Source of the DNA: Caprella mutica
Taxonomy: Eukaryota; Arthropoda; Malacostraca; Amphipoda; Caprellidae
DNA length: 64,000 bases
Assembly: GCA_947561585.1 (NCBI GenBank)
Contig: CANNZV010000256.1
Coordinates: 284,429-348,428, forward strand
Direction: 5' to 3'
Part shown: one piece after another, positions 1 through 11,755 of the stretch
Position numbering within the stretch: the first letter of the stretch is position 1
Layout: each line of letters opens with the position of its first letter
Notes under the pieces: generated by a model
Told to the model about the DNA's origin: nothing
Database searches by the model: none
The model's input: only the letters and a program-made list of their open reading frames with translations
Program-made: the position numbers and the translations under genes

Positions 1-633
1 CTTGTAACGAAATATCTGCATCAAATAAATTAAATAGGATACATAAAATAATGTGATAAAATAAATGGTATCGACAATCATTATTTCATGCTACGTATTA
101 ATTTTGTGAGTGTATTGAAACATATCAGTACTTGAGCTATTCATATGATAGACTATAAGTTTACGGTTATTATACATAATTTAGTAAAGTGCATGATAAG
201 CTAATTAATCAGCTCTGAAAATATAGTCACCGATTTCTCTTACTTGACAGAATAATGATAATGTGGTTATTTGACTCAGACAATACCCGGCAGTTACTAA
301 TTTGACCAAATGTATTATTCTCGAATGATAGTTAATAGTCATTTTAGGTCATTATGTATCGTATAATAAGTAACTTGTATTGAAGTACTTGTGTTCCCGC
401 TGTATAGCAGTGAGCACTACACCTAAATAAAAGAGAAAAATGGCTTTATGATGTAAAAAGAATTATGTAAAGAATTGTGAAACATTGATGCTATTATGTG
501 ATTATGTACTTAGCCGCTATTGCACCAATTAAACACATACTTCACTTTGAAACTTAAGTGTTACTGGATATTGTCACTTAGAGTGTTATCAACTCACAGT
601 TGAACTGCAGAGTTATCAACAGTAAGAAGTCAT
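1..633. other. AT-rich intergenic sequence, no gene seen
   Basis: There is no open frame of useful length, no repeat array and no recognisable transposon end in this stretch. It is simply AT-rich intergenic DNA upstream of the first foldback-like element. Confidence 0.6.
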
Positions 634-1227
634 GGTTCTAGGAAAATTCGGTCCCTAAAAATTCGGTTGCGGAACTTTGGTCTTATTTTTATAATGAAAA
701 GAATGTTAATAGAAAAAGTGGAAATTATGAATACTAAAATGTGTCGAGTATTTGTTAAAATTGGATAATATCAATACCCATTACAAAATAATAAGTAACA
801 CTAGTAATTTTGGCATGCTTCAACAAAAAGATTTGAACAGAAAATTTTGGTCTTGAAAAATTTGGTTCTGGAACTTTCGTTCTCATTTTTAAAAGCGATT
901 TTATTAAAGAACAGTAATAGAAAAATAGAAATTATGAATATTGAAATGTGTAGAGTATTTCTTTAAAATGGATAATATCATTAACCGTTGTAAAAGGATA
1001 CGTAACATTAGTAATTATGACATTTATTTAACATGGGATTTGAGAGGAAAATTCGGTCTCTGAATTGATGTAAGTGTGGGGTTGTGCCGCCCCCCGTACC
1101 CCCTCCTTAAGAATATGTGCAGTACAACGGACTAGCGGATTCAGTAAACTGCATAACAACAATTATTTATGTTTATAGTTTCAAATGTTCCGAGACCGAA
1201 TTTTCATGACCAAAATTTCCGACCACC
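634..1227. mobile_element. Foldback-like element, 'accgaattttc' family, copy 1
   Basis: The left end starts GGTTCTAGG and is followed by degenerate repeats containing attcggtc (about 641-690 and 835-875, and again near 1040). The right end carries the inverse, gagaccgaattttc, and closes with ccgaccacc at 1219-1227. The interior at about 1075-1170 contains a GC-richer core (gccccccgtacccc) that recurs in inverse orientation in the related element at 58785-59241, and also near 27290 and 63135. No flanking target duplication is visible, so the boundaries may be eroded or composite. No coding capacity is seen; I infer a non-autonomous element. Confidence 0.6.
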
Positions 1228-1705
1228 GGTAATCAGTGTAGCGTCAACTATCAAATTATTCCTTTCTAATATGAGTGCTTAAAGGTCCCCTCCAAGCAAA
1301 TATTTTTATTGTCTTATTCAACGAGGATTATGTTTCTCATCATTTTGCTGCAAACCGCATGTAAATATTTATAATATGCTTTTCTATACATAATCAAAAT
1401 ACTGTATATTATTTTCTAATATGCAGTGATCTTCGTGTCGGACATGAACGAAAATTATTTCTCTTGAAAACTAACTTGCTGTACCTATATATTTAGTAAA
1501 ATGTCGAATTTCAACATAACTCTACTAATCTTTCATAAAAACAATTCTTTCAATTCTACAATGAAGAGAATTGAGAATATTGCAAGCAATAAGGATTTCT
1601 GAAAATCGATACAATTATGTCCCCATATTTTACCAACAGATTAATTAAACCGTATATGAAGAACTGTGCATTCTGAACCAAACCAGATTATATTTATTCA
1701 TTTAA

Positions 1706-4700
1706 ATGGAGTACCTAATGCTTCTGATCGCAATCACAATCTTAACATTGAGTTTGCTGAACATCAGCTCGGGATGGATTTGCAGTGGTCTTCTAAAGGG
1801 TGAATGTGACTCCACTGTGGGAGAGGAGAGATGCTTTAACCTCTACGAAGACACGTATGTGAAGCCAGCAACAACAATAACATTCTACGTACAACAAAGA
1901 TGGAATTGTTTTGCTCTCTGCTTCCATAAGAAATGTGACTGCTCTCTCTACTTACCAGGTTACACGAGAAATATTAATCAATTACAGACAATAATTTAAA
2001 TAATCTTCGTGAACAATTTATTTCCAACAATTATTTTAATTTAACAATAAACATATGCGTAACTATGGATATCAACTAAGATTTTTCACGTCTATTACTT
2101 TGAAAACAGTAGATTGCAAGTATTCGAAAGAATGTTAAACATATTTCTTAAAATGTATATTGAAATTGCAGACAAGCAATGCATTTTGATGTTCATGGAA
2201 GAGTCTCCCACTACCACCAACACACCCGTTCTTCACCTCATGGGGACTAACGTAGCGAAAGAGAAACCAGCGACTGCCAGTACATTTGTCCGTGGATCGT
2301 AAGATTATTGATATTTTAAACAGTAATGCGTTCCCTGATGTTGTGTAATGCACTTGTGTTGTATAATGCATTTGTGTTGTGAAATGCACTTGTGTTGAAT
2401 AATGCACTTGTGATGTAAAATCATAAAGAACCTATTATCTGAAAATCTGTTAATATAAAATCAAGACATGAATTTACTGTTGTAATGGAATATGTTTCAT
2501 TTAAACATAAATAATTTCCGTTAATAATATTAATTACTAAAATGTCGCATGTCTTCCAGTTATAGATAATCCATTGGATATACCATAAATACAGAAAATT
2601 ACTATAGAATAGATCATAATATTTTAGAAAAAATATTAATACGACAGTACTAATTAAAATCTTGGAGCAACTAACGATAACGGACCAGAAACGGGCCAAG
2701 TAAAGTTAACGGACCAGAAGCAGCCCAAGTAAAGTTAACGGTCTAGAAATGAAGCTAGTAAAGTTAACGGACCAGAAATGAAGCTATAAAGATAACAGTA
2801 CAGAAGTAAAGCTAGTAAAGTTAATGGACCAGAAAACTTAATTAAATATTTATTTAATAGTATTCTATAAAGATATAAACATAATAAATTATTATAATAA
2901 TGATTATACAGTACATTAATTTTGTATATTTTATTATTTGAAAGTAATGATGAAAAACCAGGATCCATTTTGAAGATGTGAAGAACAAGTGGCATAAAAA
3001 TGAAAAAAAATATGCCTAAATTCTTTAATGTGGTATCTATGATTCCAAAATTATATTCTAATTCCATTTATTGGTCAAATATTAATAATTTAACCAACTA
3101 AATTTAACGGACCAGAAATGAAACTAGTAAAGAAAACGGACACTGGTCCGTTCTCTTTACTTGCTCCTAAATCTTGATGAAAGAACTGTCTGCATTTTTT
3201 GTACTCTTACTCAGATGTTCACAATGAAATTAGAGAAATTTTGCCATATAATACGGTAACATCAACATATTCACACACCTAACATTTCAAGTTGATCTAC
3301 GCAATGGCATCCATTTGATCAGTTATTTGCTTCAAATGCCACCTTCCTATGCAAGGTGAGACGTAAATGGGTTTTGTGCTATGCCGTGAAGTCAGCAGTG
3401 ATTCAAAAACTTTATAATGATAAATCTACATAAGAAATAAAGAGCAGCTTTGAAATAACTCAATGCCTTATCCAAATGAAGGTTACGAAGTGAGGAGAGT
3501 CAGGTGTAGACTGTAGATATAGCATATCTACTAGAAGAAGAAGAATTAGTGAACAATAACAGAAAAATAATAAATTTAAAATACTGGACGCTACAGTCAA
3601 AGTTGTGTAATTGTAACGAAATTTTAACATTTTACTAAACTTACATTTATTTTCAAAATAAACTATATTGATTCTAATCCTTATAGGTTTTTTAAAATTG
3701 GGCTGGGTACTCGATGACTTATAAATGTGTACAATTATACATACATACTAGTCTACTTTTGAATATATAAGGAAGAATAATGAACCCTGTATAGAGCCCT
3801 ACGTCTCTCCCCTTCAATTAAAAGGATGAAATGAATAAAGGATTATTTTAACATTTATTTCTCTAATAAAATCAATAAGTTTATAAAACAATTTTAATTC
3901 AATATGATCGCTCTTCGCTTCGACATACATTCAGATCTTATGGTATAACTGTGAACAGCTTCTATTCATCTTAGATATCCAGATTCTGAAATGCTCTTTG
4001 AATTGCTACCTTTTGAGAGTTAACATTAGCGTTTGAATATCGTCAAACTTTCTTTTAGTCACGAAAACTGTTGGCCAAAGTTGCCAATATTCAGATCTGG
4101 AAAGCTAGTTATAGGCAGAACGACCTATAGAAGGAACAGGAAATTATCCTCTATTAGGAAAGTTTGGATAATTTAGCTCCGCTAAACAAGAATGAAATTT
4201 AGAAAATATCTTAGTTTCTAGAAGGATGGGAAGAAAAAAAACATTCAGAATTTTCAAATGCCTTCTGTGTTAATTTTTGATGAAATAAAGTGACATCCCC
4301 TGCAGCTCCAAAAATCATTACAGAAGTAAAATTTTCGGTCTGCAGCACAGGAGAAACTTCTGAAAAGTCACAGGCAAAAACTCGTTTTTTTCTGAACAAC
4401 TGCAACGCCATCAACAAAGACCTTTTCTCATCAATAATACTGCAAACAAATCCGAACATTCATTTCTTCCTTTCTTCTTGAGATGATTGGGAAGTCTTAG
4501 GCATTTCTGAACCCTGATGGATCTTGAGCGAGGAATGAATTCGGAGTGTTCTAACGTTAAAGGGGCAGTTCAATTATTTTTTGTTTTAACAATTTTAATG
4601 TCAAACTATTCTTCAGTAAGAATAAAGTATTTGTGTAGATTTGCAATGTTCAATAAATATCTAATAATGGAAATATATCATTTTATGTATGATTAATTTC

Positions 4701-6274
4701 TTACCAAATGCTAACGGTAGATGGCGCCACAAACAGTGGCGCCATCTTGTAAACTTGTAAACAAACCAACTGAGATAAGTTTCTATCTAGATTCTAGCTC
4801 AAGTGAAGAGATAACTTTATTTTTAAAACTATGACTTCTTGTTTTGAATCTTTTCACCATTTTGACGCAAATAAAAGCTTGATTAGTGCATAAAAAATTA
4901 ATATGAAAACAACAAACAAACTCACGCACATACTAATGAGTGCAAATGCTTCCGCTAGGTGTCGCTAATTTTATTATATACTTTCTATATGAACATTTGA
5001 AAAATAAACGAGCCTTCAAATATAACAAAATTAAATATTCTGAATCGATTTAAAACCAATTTGGCGATTGTTTGACTTTGACTTTACTATCCCTTTAAGA
5101 CTTCATGCAAGAGATTTCAATGAATAATCTTCTGATGCTTCTGTTTCTTACCCTTTGAGTCTTTCGGCTGGATTTGACATTGACTTTTTTAATGTTACTT
5201 CAACAAATTATTTAGTACCGCTGAATAAAATTTGGTTCACATACGATCCAACTTTAAATAAAAAAAATTTCAAGACACGACCAACTGTTGTATTTGCGCA
5301 CCAGGTGAACGCGTTTCATTGCGTATATGGTTATCCTTAGTCATAACTCTGCGCCCCTTTTGAAAAACACATTCAACGAACGAAAATATTATGGTTTGAA
5401 GATAATTTGAAAAAATATCATAATTATAAGAACAATATTTAGAAAATATATATATATGCGTATTACATAATATAAATTTAGTCCCAATTACCTCCAGCAG
5501 TCTGTATATATGATTTCATGACATTTTATCTCCAACAAACTATCAAGTGATTACAAAATATAATTGTTTCATAAATTAAACTAACATTAGTTACCGTAGT
5601 TAAATAATTTTATCAACACGGCAATATAAATAAATCAATAAATGAATTTTTGCATTTGTAGTTTAGTATTTTGATTCCATTAGTATATTTTTCAAGCTAA
5701 GAAGTTACAATAAGTTGTTAAAATTGAAATAAACTGAAATCTATCAACGATGTAAATATGAGATGCAATTCACAATTTTTTTTTTCAGTGAACCCGATTT
5801 CACCGTAAACGGAAAAGTTACGGGAGGAATTTTCCATTCTGAAGGAACTGACTCCAATCCATGGCTACAGATTGACCTCTTACAGAACTTCAAGATCCGG
5901 GGAATCAGAGTTATCACCAGACAGGATTACTATGCAACTAATAGATTTTTGGATACACAGGTATTGCAGTATATTTTGAATGAAATGAAATTTTTTGATA
6001 GTAACTTTTCGGAACTGCAAGCTGTTATTAAAATATTTCAGTAAACACTTCAATCTCTCAGATTTTTGTGGGCAACTCGGAAATGGTAAATGATGATTTC
6101 TCCTCTCATATCTTGGTGGGTTACATTCCGACTGCAGCTCCTACATCGACACCAGGATATTGGTACAACGTGAGACTTCAACCAGACGATTCCTACCGCT
6201 ATGTGGTCCTCAGGAGACTAAATCTTGTAGGACCTCCTTATCTAGAAGTGGATGAAGTTGAAATTCTGGTCTGA
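1706..6274 (+). CDS. Secreted PAN-like / F5/8 type C domain protein, gene A1
   Basis: Four exons: 1706-1958, 2172-2298, 5789-5960 and 6062-6274 (765 nt, 254 aa plus stop), with GT-AG introns in phases 1, 2 and 0. Residues 1-23 form a hydrophobic signal peptide ending SSG before WIC. Residues 24 to about 92 carry eight cysteines, ending in a CxxxCxxxxCxC...C pattern like a PAN/apple module. Residues about 126-254 read as a discoidin-type F5/8 C domain: VNGK, then PWLQIDL, then RGIRVITRQD, then YWYNVRL, then RYVVLRR, then a C-terminal LEVDEVEILV. Exon 2 uses a donor different from its paralogues (TC|GTAAGA), yet the phase is kept. Intron 2 is 3.5 kb and full of repeats. Likely an extracellular glycan- or surface-binding protein; the ligand is unknown. 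A complete gene model, but expression is not shown by sequence. Confidence 0.85.
2333..2418. repeat. Minisatellite of about 18 bp in intron 2 of A1
   Basis: About five imperfect copies of a unit like gtgttgtataatgcactt. The reverse strand reads as an open frame (repeated HYTTQV peptides), which is a by-product of the repeat and not a gene. Confidence 0.75.
2664..3167. mobile_element. Foldback-like element with 29-bp 'aacggaccag' terminal repeats
   Basis: The left end reads GGAGCAACTAACGATAACGG and the right end is its near-exact inverse (gttctctttacttgctcc). Inside, a unit of about 29 bp (taaagttaacggaccagaaa...) repeats between 2690 and 2840 and again at 3100-3140. The flanks aaaatctt and taaatctt look like an 8-bp target duplication with one mismatch. 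An isolated relative of the end (ctggtccgttatctttac) sits near 25330. No transposase is visible. It lies in intron 2 of A1. Confidence 0.6.
3895..4460 (-). pseudogene. Degraded Tc1/mariner-like transposase remnant
   Basis: On the minus strand the frame near 4400-4270 reads RVFACDF, then VLQTENF, then SVMIFGA. This resembles the 'VMVFG' segment of IS630/Tc1/mariner DDE transposases. Downstream, other frames give pieces resembling the C-terminal tail (MNRSCSQLYH, MYVEAKSDHI). Several frameshifts and stops separate the pieces, so it is dead. The family assignment is made from remembered motif shape only. Confidence 0.4.
4557..5098. mobile_element. MITE with TTAA-flanked inverted ends
   Basis: The left end TTAAAGGGGCAGT (4557) and the right end ACTATCCCTTTAA (to 5098) are inverse of each other with two mismatches. 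TTAA occurs at both ends, compatible with a TTAA- or TA-targeting DNA transposon. Inside lies a perfect 11-bp hairpin, gatggcgccac at 4720-4730 and its complement at 4736-4746, with a 5-nt loop. No coding potential. Located in intron 2 of A1. Confidence 0.6.
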
Positions 6275-6291
6275 ATTTTCCAACAACCAAT

Positions 6292-6517
6292 ATTCAATTT
6301 TTTTTTTTTCAAAAAAAGCCCCCCTGCCAGAAGAAGCAAACCTTCTTTAAATAATTAAAAAAAAGCAATTATCTTCATTAAGACAATGAACATTAAAAAA
6401 TGAAAGATAAGCTTCTCTGCTCTACGACCATGGCTCCGACCATCGCCAATGGTAGTGGCCTCCAATTACCGACTGTGAGGTGCCTATAGCAGGTCACAGG
6501 GGAATAATAGGGAATAA
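6292..6517. repeat. Insertion present only downstream of A1
   Basis: Downstream of A2 the corresponding sequence passes directly from ccaacaaccaatatccaata to the 'tagggaataatg' sequence. Here about 226 bp intervene, including a T-run, an A-rich stretch and a GC-richer section (about 6410-6490). The insert ends in reiterated gggaataat. It could be a short retroposon or a segment deleted from the other copy; I cannot tell which. Confidence 0.5.
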
Positions 6518-9425
6518 TGATATAGGGAATAATGATTAAATTATAGGTAAATCTTTTTATGGGCACCCTCATATCTCATCAAATTAAAGATTTTATTCAC
6601 TGAATTTTAAAAACTGTAAACAATCAAACAGACAAGAGTTAGTCCTAATTTATTAAACTTAGCAAAATAGTAATGAAATGGATTAATCTGATGAATTATA
6701 TTCATATTTGATGAGTATTGCAAGATCAATAATTATCATGTTGGTAAAGCTACTATTGCATTAAAAAAAATTATTCTTGCGTTGCAAGTATTTATATCAT
6801 GCTTATCTAAACACATTCTGATTCTAGCTTTTAATTATAGAGTCTATTAATTATTAGTGCAACCACTTAATATTTAAATAATATTTACTTCAAAGTAATT
6901 TGTATCGTTAACTTTAAGCAAAAATTAACATTTTTTCCTATTCTTACTAACATCTTTCTGTGTTATTATAACAAACAGTAAAATTACTAGTTTTATTTTC
7001 CACATAATGTACGTTTATTTCACTATTGACACGTATCATTATATCAACAATTGCTAAATCATTCAGATACAATAAGTTTTAGGTATAAAAAGTTCGTACA
7101 GAAAAATATATGAGATGAGCTCGGAGACGCTGAAATATTTGTTCTCAACTATTTTAAACATACCGGGGATTAAGAAAATGAACGAGAAATCCGATTAGAA
7201 GAATTGTTACTCTATATGTTTATCAAAAACTTTGTATATCCTGCTAATACTTTATGAAATGGTTGTTCATCTAATTAATTCAATTCAAATCATGATGAGG
7301 AATAATCCAAAGAAAGCACTACTTCGGAAGTCGATGAGGAGATGACAATTGGAAATGAAACCATGACCATTAACTATAGAAAGAAATGAACTCAAACTAT
7401 AATAAACGACAAATATGAAATATTGAAACCCATTGAGCACTAATTTATAAAGAATCCTGTATATAAATATGCTCTGTTTGAGAAAACATTGTATGTTTGT
7501 TCAATCCATTCCGAACTGGTAGTTTCAATTAGGTTTTGAGCATCAAATGAGGAATTACCTTAGTAATTGATTTCAAAATTGTTAATCAATTTAAATAGGA
7601 ATGAATCCGAATAAAAAGTATATAGCCGGTTATTTCTTTTCTATTGAACAAATATAAAAAAATACACAGTTCAGTAAATAGGTGCATTTAATTAAGAGAA
7701 TAATCAAAATGGGGGTAACCCCAATATACGGTGCTTCCCTATGAAGTATGGAATTAAGTCTAGGTCTGATCTCATGTAGTTACAGAGAAGTCTTCCCTTT
7801 TATAGTTCTACAACGAATGTACGCTTAACCCAAAAGTAGAATAATCATATTAGATAGCTATAAGGTCTATCTATATATTGAATAAATAAATTTATGGATA
7901 TACAAAATATTCATTTGCCTAGAATTTTGATAGTATTCACCGGACTTTCTGAGAATTGACTATTTAAGTAAAAAATAGGATGTAATCAAATCAATTCTAT
8001 TCCCTTGAGAATTGATTTGCCATAATATTTTAATGTACAATTTGAAGATTTATGATAATTCTAATAAGTATTTATAAAAGTATATTTTAATTGAAGGTAT
8101 TGGTAATTACAAAATCAAATTAATAATCAGAAATTCATTCTGACAATTGTCTTTTTCATTTTTTATTGTTTTAATTCATATAATATGAAATGAATAAGGA
8201 GTTACAATAATTATTTACATAATAACTCCAAGTCATGTCTCACAATTATTACAGTTCTCATAAAAGAAGCAATCTACAACTATATATTGTACGTAGGTAC
8301 AATAGATATTCCATTGGCCCCTTCACATACACGTTATATTCAATAAATTATATTATGCTTATTTAATATTAATAATAAACAAACTACTAAGAAATGTACG
8401 AACTATAAAATAAATGTATATTTTAATACGGTAAATATTCTATTAAATGTGAATATTCTATTCCAAATTATCTGCAGTTTTGAGGTTCTCGTTTAAATAT
8501 TAATATTCATCTTTTAATTCACTTCAAAGTGTGAATTGATTACTGTTTCTAATGTGTACATAAATGTATACGAAAAATAATTCCTGACAGACAACAATGA
8601 TAGAATCATTTCATCTTCAGTCATTGTTTACTGTGAAAAACTGAACTTTTATTTTCGTGGCGACTTTTTCCTCGTGTGGATTAATTTTATATTAAATTCT
8701 TGTTTGAATTACTCAATTATTATCATAATGTCTGAAAACCATTTAGTTGCCAATTCGAACTGATTATTTAAAAATATTAGCATTTGGTTTATGAAAGAAT
8801 AGATACGAATTTATTAATTCTACCTTCCAAGATTCAGCTCCAGAAAGGGCCGAAATGTTTGAAAATCTCCATCAGATAGAACTCGGTTGATTTGGTTTAC
8901 GAAACTCAAAAGGATTTGTGAATTATTTTAGTTTTAATTTATAATAGTATAGATAAGGATTAAATTCAAATAAACGACTCGGATAAATATTTCTGTATGT
9001 TCAAGCTACTGTTACTGCTAGAAGATTGAAATAGGTTTATTTTTTCCAAGTTTTATTTCACAATAAATTCAGCATTGCATTACCACCATTAGCCTCAACA
9101 AATTTATTCAAGACTACCAACGTTTTTTTATTACATTCTGTATAGAGTATTAGCATAAGAACTGAAAAAAGTAGCCGGTTCAAATGGGCTATTAACTATT
9201 ATAGCTATTGGAGACTGAAATATGTTTCATTTGAAAAAGGAGAATCTCAAATTTAATTTGATATCATTCAGACGTATAAAAATGACATACAGACACATCT
9301 ATAGATATGGTATCATTAGCGGTTTTTTAACCCAAGAGTAGCACAATTAATTAACAGTGGAATAAATAAAACTTATCCTTGTGGAGATGTTTAAATATGG
9401 ATTCGTGATGACTACAATTTATCGG
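6518..9425. other. Intergenic DNA in duplication unit 1, no gene seen
   Basis: AT-rich sequence with only short chance frames. It is matched nearly base for base by the stretch from about 14628 to 17522, showing shared recent ancestry and not selection. No promoter, RNA gene or transposon end was recognised. Confidence 0.6.
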
Positions 9426-10391
9426 GGTGCTAGGAAAATTCGTCAACGGAAAATTCGTCCACAGAAAATTCATCCACGGAAAATTCGTTTACGGAAAATT
9501 CATCCACGGAAAATTCGTCCGCGGAAAATTCGTCCACGGAAAATTCGTCTACTGAAAATTCGTCCATTTTCTTAAATTTGGAATAGAAAGAAAGACATTA
9601 TTGAGTGCTAACAATATTCATATATAAGAGATAATTGCAGTCGCATAAAATCTGGTTGGATGAAAATAACACATATTCAGCAGTTATAACTGTTGATTAA
9701 AAATGTATTCTATGTAGCTAATGTATTTTGTTATCTATAATTTAAAAGGAAAAAAATAACTTAATCAAATATTTAAATTGAACAGCTGGACATTTTCAGC
9801 AATACAATATTTGTCAAATATAATTCTGCTTAATTTGGAGTTCATTGCAATACTAGCTTTATATTTGTTCGACAAAATCTCAATATTTTGGCATTATACG
9901 CTGTGTGACATCTCTCTTTGTTTCAATTCTTTAAGTTAGGGTTAACTCTTCTACCAAATATTGGGATGCTATTTCTTGAACATTCCAAAATTCAATTGGA
10001 TATAACGGGTTTTCGCTGTGATTTCGTGTTCCCTGTTTCATTCCAATGTAAGTAGCTTCAAATTAGTAACAAAACTCAATTGACATTCTTGCATAAATTT
10101 TCATCAACGCCAACAACATCTTCAGGTGTTAAGAACGCTAAGGCTTTTTATCTTAAATTAAATTAATAAAATTATTATATATCTACCAATCTTAATGTTT
10201 CATTAAACAATCAGGAATTGTGCATTACAACAAACTTTATACTGGATACAACAAAGTACATTCACTATGAACTATCTCCTACATACATTAAACTACTTTA
10301 TATCAAAACATTCATAATAACATTTTGTTCCATTTAAATAAATTATTTTGCGTTTAATGGACAAATTTCCGTGGACGAATTTTCCGGTCAC
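9426..10391. mobile_element. Foldback-like element, 'ggaaaattcgtccac' family, copy 1
   Basis: The left end GGTGCTAGG is followed by about nine 15-bp repeats (gaaaattcgtccacg) to about 9570. The right end has the inverse (ccgtggacgaattttccggtcacg), closing at 10391. The flanks atttatcgg (left) and atttattgg (right) match 8 of 9 and look like a target duplication. The long plus-strand frame across the array (RKIRPRKI repeats) is an artefact of a 15-bp period. There is no transposase inside. Confidence 0.75.
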
Positions 10392-11755
10392 GATTTATTG
10401 GTATTAGGCAAGATATGGAACACTATTATGTGAAATAATATTTGAATGAAATCACGTTACGTGATATGTTCACGGTACAGTTCATAACTTTTAAATAAAA
10501 AAATTTCATGCCATGAAAAAACAGCAAGGACAGAAACATCATTAACATGGTTAGATAAATTTGATTATCTATGATTAATCGAAATCAATAAGAGATTTAT
10601 GTGCTCAAACATAAATAAAGAAAACTATTTTTCATTCAATCTTTACATGTCAGGTAACACATTTATTTGACACCATTTAAAATCAATAACATCAGGAATC
10701 CATGCTAATTCTGTATAGCTACAGAATACGAAAAACAAATGGTTGTTCGTCTTGATAAGTGTATTGAGTCTGTTGGCGGTCATGTAACGCAAAATTTATA
10801 ATGAAATTAAACTAGTAATTCTTATCTTCAAAATGAAACCTATTTCAATATTGTAGCAATAATAGTTCACAAATTACAACCCATATGTAAATAGGTTTTA
10901 TTTTCATGATTTGAACATTCAAATAATGTAATATATTCATAATGATTATATATTAATCTAGATACCAACATATGTTAAATTTTATCGACCAAGTCTCACA
11001 GTACCTATAAGGTACATTACAGTGCAATATCTGCTCTGTAGTACCCACTATATCATTAATATAATAACGAGATTCCCAAACTGCAGAATATTTTGCATCG
11101 ATCAAACAATGCAAATAATCATTAAGTGATTTATATTAAGTAGATAATGTTAGGTTTCTAAGTATTTATTAGTAGAGAGACACGTGAAAAAACTATAAAT
11201 GTTAAATTCCCACTAATAATTCAATTCTACTAAACAAATTTTATCTACAGATCTATAATAATGAAAGTAAACGAATAAAATTTGTAAAACATTAGCCTAT
11301 TTTATTATATTGTTTTATTCATGAATGAGCATAATTGTCAAACATATCACAATGATGGAAATTGATCATACCTAACGTTCTGTGTCATAAATTGAGTCGT
11401 GTTTCTATATCCGGGAGTAAATTGGCTATAGTTTTCGGAATGCATTCTAAAACAGTAATTAATGATACCACTATGATATGATGTTGATTGTATTTTAGTT
11501 GTATAGAACATAAATACCAGTGTACTAAGTAGGTTCTGTTGCATGTAGATGTTGTAGTCTTGATATCGTCTCCTAATATACATTGTAATAATAACTGATC
11601 TAATATTTGGTTTAGTATTTCACCGCATTAATAAATAATATGAGGGTGGCTTTTTATGGTCAAAACAATCAATACCAAATATCTTCCAGACTTAATCTTC
11701 CATAAAGAACTTCATTCACAGAACCAATTTAAATTCACTTTATTCATTCGTTTAA

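Noticed and set aside
9381..9575. 64-codon RKIRPRKI frame (and its duplicate at 17478)
   Set aside because: A 15-bp tandem array keeps the frame open automatically; it is an element end, not a basic peptide gene.
11347..11583. 78-codon minus frame upstream of A2, duplicated at 19447
   Set aside because: Present twice only because of the segmental duplication; no signal peptide, domain or splice context recognised.
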